Shown here: positions 40,116 to 47,484 of the stretch, piece after piece | How positions within the stretch are numbered: position 1 is the first letter of the stretch | Layout of the letters: the number at the start of each line of letters is the position of its first letter | Origin: a virus | IMG/VR virus record: IMGVR_UViG_3300022745_000034 | Coordinates: 1-63,900 of that record | DNA length: 63,900 bases | Reading direction: 5' to 3' (one strand) | Program-made: the position numbers and the translations under genes | Notes under the pieces: model-generated | What the model was told of the DNA's origin: nothing | The model's database searches: none | Seen by the model: the letters and a program-made list of their open reading frames with translations, nothing else

Positions 40116-42530
40116 TCATTCGTCCATAGGGAAGTACACATTCCCCGCATAGTTCCACATCGTCCCAGGCGACACCCCTATCACATTGGCTTCGGCGGCA
40201 GTCTCCATAAGCTCCTTGAACTGACGCGCCGACATGGCCATGAGCTTGAGCAATTTTGAGTGCGGCATGCCACCCTGGGCGCAGATGCTGCCAAACCGGG
40301 CGTCCTTCGCATACTTCTTAGCAGCCTTGATGTACTTGATTGCCTTCTTGATGTCGGCATCGGTCTGGCTGTCAACGCGCTCACGCCGCACCGAGCGTAT
40401 CAGTTCAATGTCGTAGTGACGCACGTACTGGATGGCCCATTCGAGGTGGGACGGAAGCACCTTGCGTGCATGCGGGTCGGATGCCTTGGCCACGATCATG
40501 GCCAGACGCATGGACTTCTCCATGGTTCGGCCCAAGATCACGTCCAGCCCCTCGCCTTCTGCGGCCTCCTTCTCATCATTGAGTTCGGATTCGAGCGCCA
40601 GCATCATCGGCATGCACGACTCATCGAACTCAAGTGCGATGATGGTGGCGGGCATTTCGGCTGGGTTCACGTCGGCCAGATTACCCTGCACAGCCCCAGA
40701 CGTGTGCACCGCCTTGCACCACTCCACAATCCGGGGTGGCGGCTCCGTTCGGTCCACAAAGCGGGTCAACTGGCGCGGCTGCTTGGATTCGACCACAATG
40801 CACCGGCCCAAGAAACCGTCCTGCACCAAGTCGGTTGTCAATGCCGCGTAGAACGTGCCGGGGGTTGTGGCGCCCAGCAACGAAATGGCCGGGTTGTGCA
40901 CCACGCGCTCGATGTTGGTGGTCTGGCTCTTGGAGAGCGTCATCTTTGAATAGGTCGGCGGGCGCATCACGCCATCGAGCCGCCCGAATGCCTCAATCAG
41001 CTTGTCAATGGCCGCCTCAGAATGGGCCTGACCGTTGGCCCGGGACATCTTGAGCAACTTGCCTAGCTCGTCGATGGTGGCCAAGTGGGAAGGACTATCG
41101 AGCAACGCGCTAAACACCGCGCCGGCCGACGTGTAGCCCGAGCCGCCAATGAGCTTGCCCAGGTCAGCCGCCGTGAGGATCTTCTCGCAGCAGCCTTGCG
41201 GGTGCTCCTTACCTTCGGTGGACTTGGCCACCATGACCATATAGAGGCTGGTGAAGTTGCCGTACTGGCTGCGATACGTGCGCCCCATGATGACCGAGCC
41301 CAGTGCAATGGCAGCTGCCACGCTCAATTCGGGCTGTTGCTTAGGCGCCGTAGCCGTGATCCAGCGCGAAATGTCGCCCAGGATGCCGGGTGGATTGGCA
41401 ATGAATGCCGGAATGGCAGGAGCCGGGTCAATGCTTGTTTGTGGCGGGAGCATCACCGGAGCAACCGGTGCGGCAGGCTTGAGCCAGGGCAGTGTTACCG
41501 GTGGTGTTGGGAGTGGTGCTACTGGGGGGGTTAGCTGAACCGGCTTTGCTCCACCGACTGTCAGTGTGATTGGAGCCGGTTCATTGAGCGCCAAGCATGA
41601 GCGCAAAACTTCTGCGGCCTTCTGGAACGTCAGCCCATTGGCGAACATGATGATGTCGATTGGCGTCATGCCATACCCGCCACCCCAATCGCGAATGCCC
41701 TGCGGGTTGATGCCAACATTCGGATTCTTGACGCCGCGCCACGTCGCAATGCACCGATACCCATCGTTATGGGGTTTGGCCGTGGGAATGAGCTTTGTCA
41801 CCCAGTCATCAAGGCGGTTGAGTGCTGCCTTATTCAAGTCGCGGAAGTATTCAGCCTGGATAGACAGATCGGTATTGATCTTGTCGCCATCTTCTTTTGG
41901 CGTGTGCGTCTTCTTCTGGTGCTTGATGTCGGGCTCTGTCTGGTACGGCTCCAGCACGCGCGCCACCTGATCCAGAAAGTCGGCCGGCAATTTCGGCAGT
42001 TCATTGGTGGTCAGAATCGAATCAAGTGATTCCTCAGTGATCCACACATAGCTGCACCCGCTTGGGTGTGTCGTTGGCGGGATCACCGTCTGACGACCTT
42101 CGGCCAGGACATCGAGCACTCGGGCCCCACCCACATCAAAGCTGCATGACCGCTCGCCGTTGTACTGGTAGAAACGGGTCCAGCCCTTCTCCCCTTTCTT
42201 GGCTATGGGGCTAAACGGAATGATGGCCTGGAGCGCGTCATTGCCGCCGTTTGGGATGTCATAGTCCTTGTCCAAGCACGTCAGGTTCGACACCTCGCCA
42301 AGCACGACGCCAATGCCCGCATCGGGCCATGTGTACCAGTGCTCTAACTCAATCTCGGTAGGCAAACGCTTTGCAAAGCGCGTCCAGTCTCCCATGCCGC
42401 GCCAGCCGTGTTCTTGTGACCATGCTCCGGGCTTTTTGCTGCCTGGAGCGATTGGCACCACGCTGATACCGCGCTCTATGAACTTCCATGCGAACTGCTG
42501 GAATACTGATTCCGTCTTTACTTCTGTCAT
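40116..42530 (-). CDS. Primase-helicase (Prim-Pol-like + DUF3987-like), 804 aa
   Basis: The N-terminal 280 residues have AWKFIERGISVVPIAPGSKK, GIGVVLGEVSNLTCLDKD and DVLAEGRQTVIPPTTHPSG, the pattern of bifunctional primase-polymerase domains. After a Pro/Ala/Val-rich linker comes a DUF3987-like helicase: KSTEGKEHP (Walker-A-like, about 440), LATIDELGKLL (Walker B, about 487), ISLLGATTPGTFYAAL and a C-terminal helical part. This would be the replicative primase-helicase. It is the last gene of the Cro-led left operon. Confidence 0.8.
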   Translation of the reverse strand: MTEVKTESVFQQFAWKFIERGISVVPIAPGSKKPGAWSQEHGWRGMGDWTRFAKRLPTEIELEHWYTWPDAGIGVVLGEVSNLTCLDKDYDIPNGGNDALQAIIPFSPIAKKGEKGWTRFYQYNGERSCSFDVGGARVLDVLAEGRQTVIPPTTHPSGCSYVWITEESLDSILTTNELPKLPADFLDQVARVLEPYQTEPDIKHQKKTHTPKEDGDKINTDLSIQAEYFRDLNKAALNRLDDWVTKLIPTAKPHNDGYRCIATWRGVKNPNVGINPQGIRDWGGGYGMTPIDIIMFANGLTFQKAAEVLRSCLALNEPAPITLTVGGAKPVQLTPPVAPLPTPPVTLPWLKPAAPVAPVMLPPQTSIDPAPAIPAFIANPPGILGDISRWITATAPKQQPELSVAAAIALGSVIMGRTYRSQYGNFTSLYMVMVAKSTEGKEHPQGCCEKILTAADLGKLIGGSGYTSAGAVFSALLDSPSHLATIDELGKLLKMSRANGQAHSEAAIDKLIEAFGRLDGVMRPPTYSKMTLSKSQTTNIERVVHNPAISLLGATTPGTFYAALTTDLVQDGFLGRCIVVESKQPRQLTRFVDRTEPPPRIVEWCKAVHTSGAVQGNLADVNPAEMPATIIALEFDESCMPMMLALESELNDEKEAAEGEGLDVILGRTMEKSMRLAMIVAKASDPHARKVLPSHLEWAIQYVRHYDIELIRSVRRERVDSQTDADIKKAIKYIKAAKKYAKDARFGSICAQGGMPHSKLLKLMAMSARQFKELMETAAEANVIGVSPGTMWNYAGNVYFPMDE

Positions 42531-42541
42531 GCAACCTACTT

Positions 42542-42691
42542 TTATTTTTCACTGCAATTGCAGTTGCGCCCCTGATTGCAGTTGCCACTGCACTCGCTAC
42601 CCTTCTCGGACGGATGTCTGGCCATGTGAGCAAGGCTAATCAGCACCACCCCAGCAAGCACACCTATTCCCAGCCCGATCAATAACCACAT
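42542..42691 (-). CDS. Small membrane protein with CxGNCNQGRxCxC tail, 49 aa
   Basis: Begins at an ATG (42691) with a GGAGG seven bases upstream, placed at the end of the previous gene. One N-terminal membrane helix (WLLIGLGIGVLAGVVLISLA) is followed by a hydrophilic tail ending CSGNCNQGRNCNCSEK. The Cys spacing (C-x3-C, C-x-C) suggests a metal site or disulfides; this tail is found in tiny phage proteins of betaproteobacteria. It lies opposite a long shadow frame. Confidence 0.65.
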   Translation of the reverse strand: MWLLIGLGIGVLAGVVLISLAHMARHPSEKGSECSGNCNQGRNCNCSEK

Positions 42692-42693
42692 GG

Positions 42694-43176
42694 CTACGCC
42701 TCCGCACGCTCGATCACCCGAGCACGTTTTGATTTGATTTCGATGCGCACCAGTTCGATGGCCGACTCAAGTTCGGCTATGGTGCATTGGTTTAACTGCT
42801 CGTCATGGATGCCAAGCGCAAGATTGACGGCCTGCATTTCTGGCCCGGTGAATACGAAACGGTTTCCTCGCTCTACCCCCCGGCGCGTCATGTGCAACAG
42901 TGCGTCATGCGCCTGCCTTATCTCGTCAGCCCAATCCTTGCCCAGATCCGCACGCACTCGGTAAAGAGCTTCGGTGATATTGAGCGCGGCGATCAGAATG
43001 TCGATGTGATCGCGCGTTCCCCTGCCCTGCACAACCTCAGTCATTGCCGAATGGTTCTTGGAAACCAACAGCATGTGCTCGTCCTTGACGCTGCGCATTG
43101 GCTTGAGCCCAGTAACTACCCAGTTCACCGCGTCCAACCTCACCCCCTTGGGACGATACTTAGAGCGTTTGCGCAT
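42694..43176 (-). CDS. Conserved phage replication-region protein, 160 aa
   Basis: The start at 43176 is preferred, because AAGGA lies 5 bases before it (in-frame ATG codons at 43182 and upstream also exist). It begins MRKRSKYRPKGVRLDAVNWV, then HSAMTEVVQGRGTRDHIDIL, a DEIRQAHDALLHMTRRG segment and EMQAVNLALGIHDEQLNQ. This is a conserved family beside early replication genes in beta- and gammaproteobacterial phages; the role is unknown. It follows a 57-aa gene with which it overlaps by 17 bases. Confidence 0.65.
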   Translation of the reverse strand: MRKRSKYRPKGVRLDAVNWVVTGLKPMRSVKDEHMLLVSKNHSAMTEVVQGRGTRDHIDILIAALNITEALYRVRADLGKDWADEIRQAHDALLHMTRRGVERGNRFVFTGPEMQAVNLALGIHDEQLNQCTIAELESAIELVRIEIKSKRARVIERAEA

Positions 43177-43333
43177 TGGCATCCTTGCGATAGACGCGCT
43201 TGCCGCCAATCAGACTGGGAATCTTTAAGTGGTCATCTGCGCCACGGCGCACGGGGGTAAGGTTCTTGGCAGAGTATTTGCCCTTGAACTCAACAATGCG
43301 CGCACCCGCGACTGTTGGGATTTTTTCTGACAT
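43160..43333 (-). CDS. Small phage protein, 57 aa
   Basis: AAGGAG precedes the ATG at 43333. The sequence KIPTVAGARIVEFKGKYSAK, then LTPVRRGADDHLKIPSLI and KRVYRKD, is a short basic family seen behind Cro-like genes in betaproteobacterial phages. The previous stop is 2 bases before its start. Function unknown; probably co-transcribed with the Cro-like gene and the primase-helicase. Confidence 0.6.
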   Translation of the reverse strand: MSEKIPTVAGARIVEFKGKYSAKNLTPVRRGADDHLKIPSLIGGKRVYRKDANAQTL

Positions 43334-43335
43334 CG

Positions 43336-43566
43336 CTACTCCTTGTGCTGAACCATGTCGGGGCGGACTACGGCCAGGGGGAGGCCTGCCAGGATGGCTA
43401 TCTTTTGGGCATGCGCAGAAGGAATGCGACGGTTCCACTTGGTGACGGTCTGGACCGAGATACCCAACTTGCGCGCTACTGCACCCTTGCCACCAGCCAT
43501 TCCAAGCACCCCTTCAACGGTGAACCCGACCGGTTCATCCGATCTAAGTGATTGATCTTTTGTCAT
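43336..43566 (-). CDS. Cro/YdaS-like transcriptional regulator, 76 aa
   Basis: Residues 18-65 are a helix-turn-helix: GMAGGKGAVARKLGISVQTV then TKWNRRIPSAHAQKIA. A C-terminal extension with GLPLAVVRPDMVQ is as in YdaS/Cro proteins. It is divergent from the CI-like gene at 43689, the standard Cro position. A putative promoter is TTGCTC (43624-43619) with TAAAGT (43601-43596), 17-bp spacer, within the inverted-repeat region. Confidence 0.75.
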   Translation of the reverse strand: MTKDQSLRSDEPVGFTVEGVLGMAGGKGAVARKLGISVQTVTKWNRRIPSAHAQKIAILAGLPLAVVRPDMVQHKE

Positions 43567-43688
43567 TTGTACCCATATGCGTTGAGAAAAAGTTAACTTT
43601 ATCTTAAATCAACAACACGAGCAAGGTTGTTGATTTCTCGATCTGGGTGTAATGTCAGAAGTTAGCGAACGAACGAACGAGGTGCCGA
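43567..43688. promoter_or_regulatory. CI/Cro-like switch region with 11-bp inverted repeat
   Basis: AAATCAACAAC (43606-43616) and GTTGTTGATTT (43626-43636) form a perfect inverted repeat with a 9-base spacer. It overlaps the -35 of the Cro promoter and TTGTTG (43627-43632), a possible -35 for CI with TGTAAT (43648-43653) as -10 at 15 bp. A two-mismatch TTGAG-N5-CTCAA copy lies at 43582-43596, over the -10 of the Cro promoter. (GAAC)n precedes the CI start. These are inferred operators. Confidence 0.55.
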
Positions 43689-44312
43689 ATGACAGTCCTA
43701 TCCCAGCGCCTGCGCGCAGCCCGCAACGCCATCACGCCAGCCATATCTCAACGCGACGTGGCCAAGCGCTTGAACCTGTCTCCCAGCGCCATCAACCTGT
43801 GGGAGTCTGGCAAGACGGAGCCCAGCGCCACGGACCTCGCGGAGCTTGCCAAGTGGTTTAACGTCAGCACCGATTGGCTACTTGGCGTCGAGTCAACGAT
43901 GCCCGTTCAAAAGCGATTCAAGACTGACCCGCCACTGTGGACCGTGCCGGTTGTCACTCCTATGTCGCTGGTACGCTGGCACTGGGAAGCTGCGACGGAA
44001 TTGCTTCAAACAGAAGTAGCATACCCACCACAAACGGCGGCCGCGATACTGGTGTCGAGCGACGCCTTGGCCAGCACCTGCCCCACCGGTTGCTATGCCG
44101 TAGTTTCCAAGGGTCATGATGTCGAGCCTGGGCAAATCGTCATGGCTTCTATCGGCAAAGCAGCCGATCCAGTCCTACGCAAATACGTGCGCGAAGGCAG
44201 CGCCGGATTGCTTCTGGCCGACGATATGCGCTACCCCTCCTACAAGATGGAAACCGGCGTGAAGATCATTGGGCGCGTGACAGAAATCACAGTTCGCCGC
44301 GTCCTGCACTAA
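43689..44312 (+). CDS. CI-like repressor with degenerate S24 domain, 207 aa
   Basis: Residues 4-65 are an XRE-type HTH (ISQRDVAKRLNLSPSAINLW and TDLAELAKWFNVSTDWLLG). The C-terminal half has LexA/S24-like strands (CYAVVSKGHDVEPGQIVMA, VKIIGRVTEI). At the usual GDSM nucleophile position the sequence reads SSDA (123-126), and the Lys region reads VLRKY (162-166) where the active enzyme has a V/L-K-R. So it seems to keep dimerisation and lose or alter autocleavage. It is the candidate repressor of lysogeny. It is preceded by a GAACGAACGAACGA leader. Confidence 0.75.
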   Translation: MTVLSQRLRAARNAITPAISQRDVAKRLNLSPSAINLWESGKTEPSATDLAELAKWFNVSTDWLLGVESTMPVQKRFKTDPPLWTVPVVTPMSLVRWHWEAATELLQTEVAYPPQTAAAILVSSDALASTCPTGCYAVVSKGHDVEPGQIVMASIGKAADPVLRKYVREGSAGLLLADDMRYPSYKMETGVKIIGRVTEITVRRVLH

Positions 44313-44367
44313 TTTTTTTGCGGCCTGTTGCGGCTCAGCAACTCGCCGTATTTTTTTTCTTGTCGTA

Positions 44368-44395
44368 TTGAGTTTTACTCAATTTTCGATATAGT
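44368..44395 (+). promoter_or_regulatory. Early right promoter with exact palindrome
   Basis: TTGAGTTTTACTCAA (44368-44382) overlaps a good sigma-70-like promoter: -35 TTGAGT (44368-44373), 16-bp spacer, -10 TATAGT (44390-44395). A second one-mismatch copy (TTTAGTTTTTCTCAA, 44406-44420) lies just downstream of the start point, and AAGGAG then leads into the first gene. This looks like an operator directly controlling the recombination operon. Confidence 0.65.
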
Positions 44396-44405
44396 CGCAA
44401 TCTCG

Positions 44406-44420
44406 TTTAGTTTTTCTCAA
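44406..44420. promoter_or_regulatory. One-mismatch palindrome downstream of the early promoter
   Basis: TTTAGTTTTTCTCAA. 38 bases (centre to centre) from the exact copy at 44368, so the two sites lie on roughly the same face of the helix after about 3.6 turns. Cooperative repressor binding is possible. Confidence 0.4.
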
Positions 44421-44442
44421 CCCGTAACGAAGGAGCGATTTA

Positions 44443-44535
44443 ATGAAAATCTTGATTCGGCTGTACCGGTTCTACCGCAGCCTAGGCTACTCGGTGCGCG
44501 TATCCGCTGCGCGTGCCTGGAGGATGGTGGCATGA
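44443..44535 (+). CDS. Short basic peptide, 30 aa, coupled to the next gene
   Basis: ATG at 44443 eight bases after AAGGAG, stop overlapping the next start as ATGA. The sequence MKILIRLYRFYRSLGYSV then RVSAARAWRM is strongly basic and amphipathic; short peptides of this style (LYRFYR...GYS...A-x-A-W-R) are met at the head of phage operons. It could be a functional small protein or a leader for coupled translation. Confidence 0.5.
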   Translation: MKILIRLYRFYRSLGYSVRVSAARAWRMVA

Positions 44536-44906
44536 CCCTCGAAGAACTGTCCGCAAAGTGGCTGGCCGCCAAGAAGGCCGAAAACGTGGCAAACAAAGAG
44601 CGCCTTGCCATCGAAGACCAGATCGTGGAACTCACCGGCAAGCGCGACGAAGGCAGTAAGACCATTGATGCCACCGGCTTCAAGGTCACGGTTACCGGAA
44701 AGATCAGCCGAAAGATGGACTGGGAAAAGTGGGAAGCCGTCAAGGCCCAGATCCACCCGAACCTACACCCCGTTAAGTACAAGCCCGAACTCGATGAGAA
44801 AGGCGTGAAGTACCTCCAAGCCAATGAGCCAGCAATCTATGCGCTGTTACCCATTGAAGTCAAACCGGCCAAAACGGCTATCGAAGTGAAAGCAGTAGAA
44901 GTATGA
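44532..44906 (+). CDS. Conserved phage protein (DUF7173-like), 124 aa
   Basis: Start at 44532 (ATGA overlap with the peptide gene; a longer in-frame extension to 44328 would read through the promoter). It has the helical N-terminus LEELSAKWLAAKKAENVANK then IVELTGKRDEGSKTIDATGF and KVTVTGKISRKMDWEKWE, a family known in podoviruses and others, mostly near recombination genes. Its function is unknown. Confidence 0.6.
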   Translation: MTLEELSAKWLAAKKAENVANKERLAIEDQIVELTGKRDEGSKTIDATGFKVTVTGKISRKMDWEKWEAVKAQIHPNLHPVKYKPELDEKGVKYLQANEPAIYALLPIEVKPAKTAIEVKAVEV

Positions 44907-45136
44907 GAGCAGTAAAAGCAAAGGCATTGCGCAGGGCATTGGGTTTCAAGCCGCGCGCTGAACGTGAGTACAACGTGCCGGCCACTCGCGCGGTGCATGG
45001 TAATGATGGCAAGCCAAAAGGCTGGATCACCGGCACCATCACATGCAAGGGCGTGCGCGGCCAGTACAAGAAGATCAAGCGTCACCGTGTTCTAACTGCC
45101 GCCATCCTGCGTGCTGGCATTGCGGGAGCCCTGTAA
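44903..45136 (+). CDS. Small basic phage protein, 77 aa
   Basis: The ATG overlaps the previous stop. A very basic product (RAVKAKALRRALGFKPRAER, then KKIKRHRVLTAAI). Basic proteins like this occur in early phage operons and may bind nucleic acid. Ends in TAATG, which overlaps the next start. Confidence 0.55.
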   Translation: MRAVKAKALRRALGFKPRAEREYNVPATRAVHGNDGKPKGWITGTITCKGVRGQYKKIKRHRVLTAAILRAGIAGAL

Positions 45137-45396
45137 TGGCCCACCAACAACTTACCGAAGAACAGGCCTTTGCGGAAACTAAAGCTCTGTTGAATGTGAT
45201 GGGCGAGTCCATGACCAAATTCGTAGAAAAGCACGGAATGAAGGATGGCATACCTTCTGCGTGCTTTGTTTGCGCAGAACTGCTGGGTTGTGCATTGGCT
45301 GGAATACGTCCTGAGAATCGCCTGGACACGTTGACTAAGTGCTTGGAAGTCGTTGCGTCAGCCATGATAGCCGTCGGCAGCAAGGAGGGAATGTAA
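45136..45396 (+). CDS. Small conserved phage protein, 86 aa
   Basis: The start (TAATG at 45134-45138) is chosen over a longer frame to 45043. It has AFAETKALLNVMGESMTKFV, then IPSACFVCAELLGCALAGI and LDTLTKCLEVVASAMIAV, a small helical protein with two Cys-containing hydrophobic helices. Unrecognised family; the operon junctions on both sides are tight. Confidence 0.5.
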   Translation: MAHQQLTEEQAFAETKALLNVMGESMTKFVEKHGMKDGIPSACFVCAELLGCALAGIRPENRLDTLTKCLEVVASAMIAVGSKEGM

Positions 45397-45617
45397 TGGC
45401 CAAAGCAACCATCACCATCGAAGATAACGCCGACGGAACCATCAATATTGGCGCCTACTTTGGCGAGGCTATTGACGACGAAAGCAACGCCCACGGAATG
45501 GCCCAAGTGCTGCTGCAAAGCGTACTTGCCAACGCAAAGACGTTTCAGACGCTGGAAGACACGGCGCCCGAGCACAACGTAGAGCCTAGCAGGATCATCA
45601 CCACCGACTCCATTTAA
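45396..45617 (+). CDS. Small phage protein, 73 aa
   Basis: TAATG junction; AAGGAGG upstream. The product (MAKATITIEDNADGTINIG, then ESNAHGMAQVLLQSVLANAK) pairs a strand start with a helix. The family is common in phage early regions; no function is known. The next gene is preceded by ACGAACGAACGAAA. Confidence 0.5.
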   Translation: MAKATITIEDNADGTINIGAYFGEAIDDESNAHGMAQVLLQSVLANAKTFQTLEDTAPEHNVEPSRIITTDSI

Positions 45618-45639
45618 CGAACGAACGAAAGAACTACCC

Positions 45640-46410
45640 ATGGCATTCGACCTCAACTCCATCACACGCGGCAAGCGCCTGCGTGCACCCAAGATCGTTA
45701 TCTACGGCCCCCCCAAGGTCGGCAAATCCACATTTGCAGCCAGTGCACCGAACCCTATCGGCATCATCACCGAAGAAGGCCTGGACAACATTGACGTGCC
45801 AGCCTTCCCCAAGGCCGAGCGTTACGACGATGTGATGCAAGCCTTGGCCACACTCTATACAGAGGCCCATGAATTCCAGACGGTGTTTGTGGATTCGTTG
45901 GACTGGCTCGAGCCGCTGATTCTGGCCAAGGTGTGCGCCGACCACAACGTCAAGAACATCGAATCTATACCGTTCGGCAAAGGCTACATATTTGCCGACG
46001 ATCTGTGGAAGCAGTTTTTCGAGGGCCTGGATGCACTGCGCAACCACAAGTCCATGACCATTGTTTGCATTGCCCACGAGCAAGTGACCAAGGTTAAGAA
46101 CCCATCCCTTGCCGACGACTACGACGCTTACTCGCTGAAGCTGAACAAGCGCGCGACTGCCCTGGTGAATGAGTGGGCAGACATCATCGGCTTTGCCCAG
46201 CACGAGATATTCACACGCCAAGTGGACCCGGCCAACAAGCTAAACAAAGATGTGAAGGCCATCAGCAACGGCGCGCGCAAGCTGCACCTAAACCCTCACC
46301 CAGCATTCATTGCAGGAAACCGCTACGGCATTCCAGACACGCCGTTGTCTTGGCCAGCATTCGCCCAGGCGATGGCTGCCGCAATGACAGCACCCTCAGT
46401 CACGTCCTGA
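45640..46410 (+). CDS. AAA/RecA-like ATPase, Sak4-type recombinase, 256 aa
   Basis: Walker A YGPPKVGKST (K29), Walker B TVFVDSLDWLE (about 88-96), and the centre CIAHEQVTKVKNPSLADDYD then YSLKLNKRATALVNEWAD match the phage AAA_24/Sak4 family of small RAD51-like ATPases for single-strand annealing or recombination. It heads the set with a DUF669 protein and a PD-(D/E)XK nuclease, so it is probably part of a phage recombination module. GAACGAACGA-type leader. Confidence 0.8.
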   Translation: MAFDLNSITRGKRLRAPKIVIYGPPKVGKSTFAASAPNPIGIITEEGLDNIDVPAFPKAERYDDVMQALATLYTEAHEFQTVFVDSLDWLEPLILAKVCADHNVKNIESIPFGKGYIFADDLWKQFFEGLDALRNHKSMTIVCIAHEQVTKVKNPSLADDYDAYSLKLNKRATALVNEWADIIGFAQHEIFTRQVDPANKLNKDVKAISNGARKLHLNPHPAFIAGNRYGIPDTPLSWPAFAQAMAAAMTAPSVTS

Positions 46411-46506
46411 GAATCGAGTTTTTCTAAACCGCTTGACGCGGGCGGTATATCCGCGTCACCTTAATCGAGTTTTACTCAACTTTTCACTATTGAAGGAACG
46501 AAACAA
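46411..46506 (+). promoter_or_regulatory. Gap with two palindrome copies flanking a hairpin
   Basis: TCGAGTTTTTCTAAA (46414-46428) and TCGAGTTTTACTCAA (46465-46479) lie either side of a perfect 7-bp hairpin GACGCGG...CCGCGTC (46435-46441/46451-46457). They are exactly 51 bp apart. A possible promoter, operator or mRNA processing unit before the DUF669 gene, which has a GAACGAA leader and GAAGGAACG ribosome-binding site. Confidence 0.5.
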
Positions 46507-47064
46507 ATGGCATCACTTAATGGCTTCGACGCTAGTCAAGTACCAGAGCAAATGGAATTCACCGCACTGCCAGAGGGGCAGTACGTGGTGATCGCAACGG
46601 CGTCAGAAATGAAGCCCACCAAGAACGGCCAAGGCCAGTTCTTGCAATTCACTTTTGAGGTAATGGACGGCCCATGCAAAGGCCGCAAGGTTTGGGCGCG
46701 CCTGAACCTTGTGAACAGCAACCAGACCGCCGTGGACATCGCCCAGCGCGAACTGGGTGCTATCTGCCGTGCTGTGGGGATCATCAAGCCCAACGACAGC
46801 GCAGAACTGCACAACCGTCCCCTGCTGATTACGGTGGCAGTCGAGATTGACGAGCGCAAGCGCGAAGGCAACGTCATCAAGAAGTATGAATCTGCAACCC
46901 CCGGCGGGTTGATGCAGGCCCCTACCGGCCCAGTTGCGCAGCCTTGGGGCGCTTCTGCCAATGCGCCTACTGCTGCCGTACCTCAACAAGCAGCGCCAGC
47001 ACCAGCCGCAGCCCCTTGGAGTGCTCCCGCCGCTGGTGGCGCAGCACCTTGGGCAGCTAAGTAA
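46507..47064 (+). CDS. DUF669-like protein, possible single-strand DNA binding, 185 aa
   Basis: FTALPEGQYVVIATASEMK then GQGQFLQFTFEVMDGPCKGR and KVWARLNL is the DUF669/OB-fold-like pattern of phage single-strand binding proteins placed beside Sak4 and nuclease genes. The C-terminus is a long Ala/Pro/Trp-rich tail (PAPAAAPWSAPAAGGAA), as in SSB-type partner-binding tails, but it ends in PWAAK, not in an acidic tip. Probable ssDNA-coating protein for recombination. Confidence 0.7.
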   Translation: MASLNGFDASQVPEQMEFTALPEGQYVVIATASEMKPTKNGQGQFLQFTFEVMDGPCKGRKVWARLNLVNSNQTAVDIAQRELGAICRAVGIIKPNDSAELHNRPLLITVAVEIDERKREGNVIKKYESATPGGLMQAPTGPVAQPWGASANAPTAAVPQQAAPAPAAAPWSAPAAGGAAPWAAK

Positions 47065-47071
47065 TTGAAAC

Positions 47072-47113
47072 GGGCGGCGCCTCTGGGGGCTCCCGGGGGA
47101 TGCAACGCCGCCC
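47072..47113 (+). other. Perfect 8-bp hairpin in the gene gap
   Basis: GGGCGGCG (47072-47079) and CGCCGCCC (47106-47113) can pair across a 26-base, G/C-rich loop; no T tract follows, so it is more likely an attenuator or mRNA stabiliser than a terminator. Confidence 0.5.
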
Positions 47114-47142
47114 ACCTAATCCACCAACCAAAGGAAAGCACC

Positions 47143-47484
47143 ATGTCCAAAAAGACATTCAACCAAACGGTCGAGCAACTGCGCTATGGCACTTTGCACG
47201 ATGACCTGACCACGGCCATCAATCAGTTGACGGCTGCCGTCACAACCACCGGCAAGACCGGCACGCTGACATTGAGCATCAAGCTCAAGCCTACCAATAA
47301 CAGCGGCCAGATTGAAGTGATAGACGACATCAAGTTGTCTCTGCCCAAGGAGAACAAGGGCACTTCGATCATGTTTGCAACGCCAGAGAACAACCTGACG
47401 CGCGAAGACCCGCGCCAGCTTTCTATCGAAGGCCTGCGCACCGTGGACAAAGAAACCGGTGAACTGCGCAATGTCGCGTCCTAA
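47143..47484 (+). CDS. Phage recombination-operon protein, 113 aa
   Basis: The start at 47143 has AAAGGA just upstream. Sequence: FNQTVEQLRYGTLHDDLTT, AVTTTGKTGTLTLSIKLKP, IEVIDDIKLSLPKENK, then acidic. Strand-rich, conserved-looking; it lies between a DUF669 and a DUF2303 gene, a regular partner pattern in phage recombination operons. No function is known to me. Confidence 0.55.
   Translation: MSKKTFNQTVEQLRYGTLHDDLTTAINQLTAAVTTTGKTGTLTLSIKLKPTNNSGQIEVIDDIKLSLPKENKGTSIMFATPENNLTREDPRQLSIEGLRTVDKETGELRNVAS

Noticed and set aside
42488-42685. Plus-strand hydrophobic frame of 65 codons
   Set aside because: It is opposite the better-supported 49-aa minus-strand gene, which has a strong ribosome-binding site and a conserved-looking Cys tail.
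44328-44531. N-terminal extension of the 44532 gene
   Set aside because: It would translate through the TTGAGT/TATAGT promoter and the palindromes; the ATGA-coupled start is better.
47072-47113. Terminator before 47143
   Set aside because: The perfect stem has no T tract and the operon continues; kept only as a hairpin.
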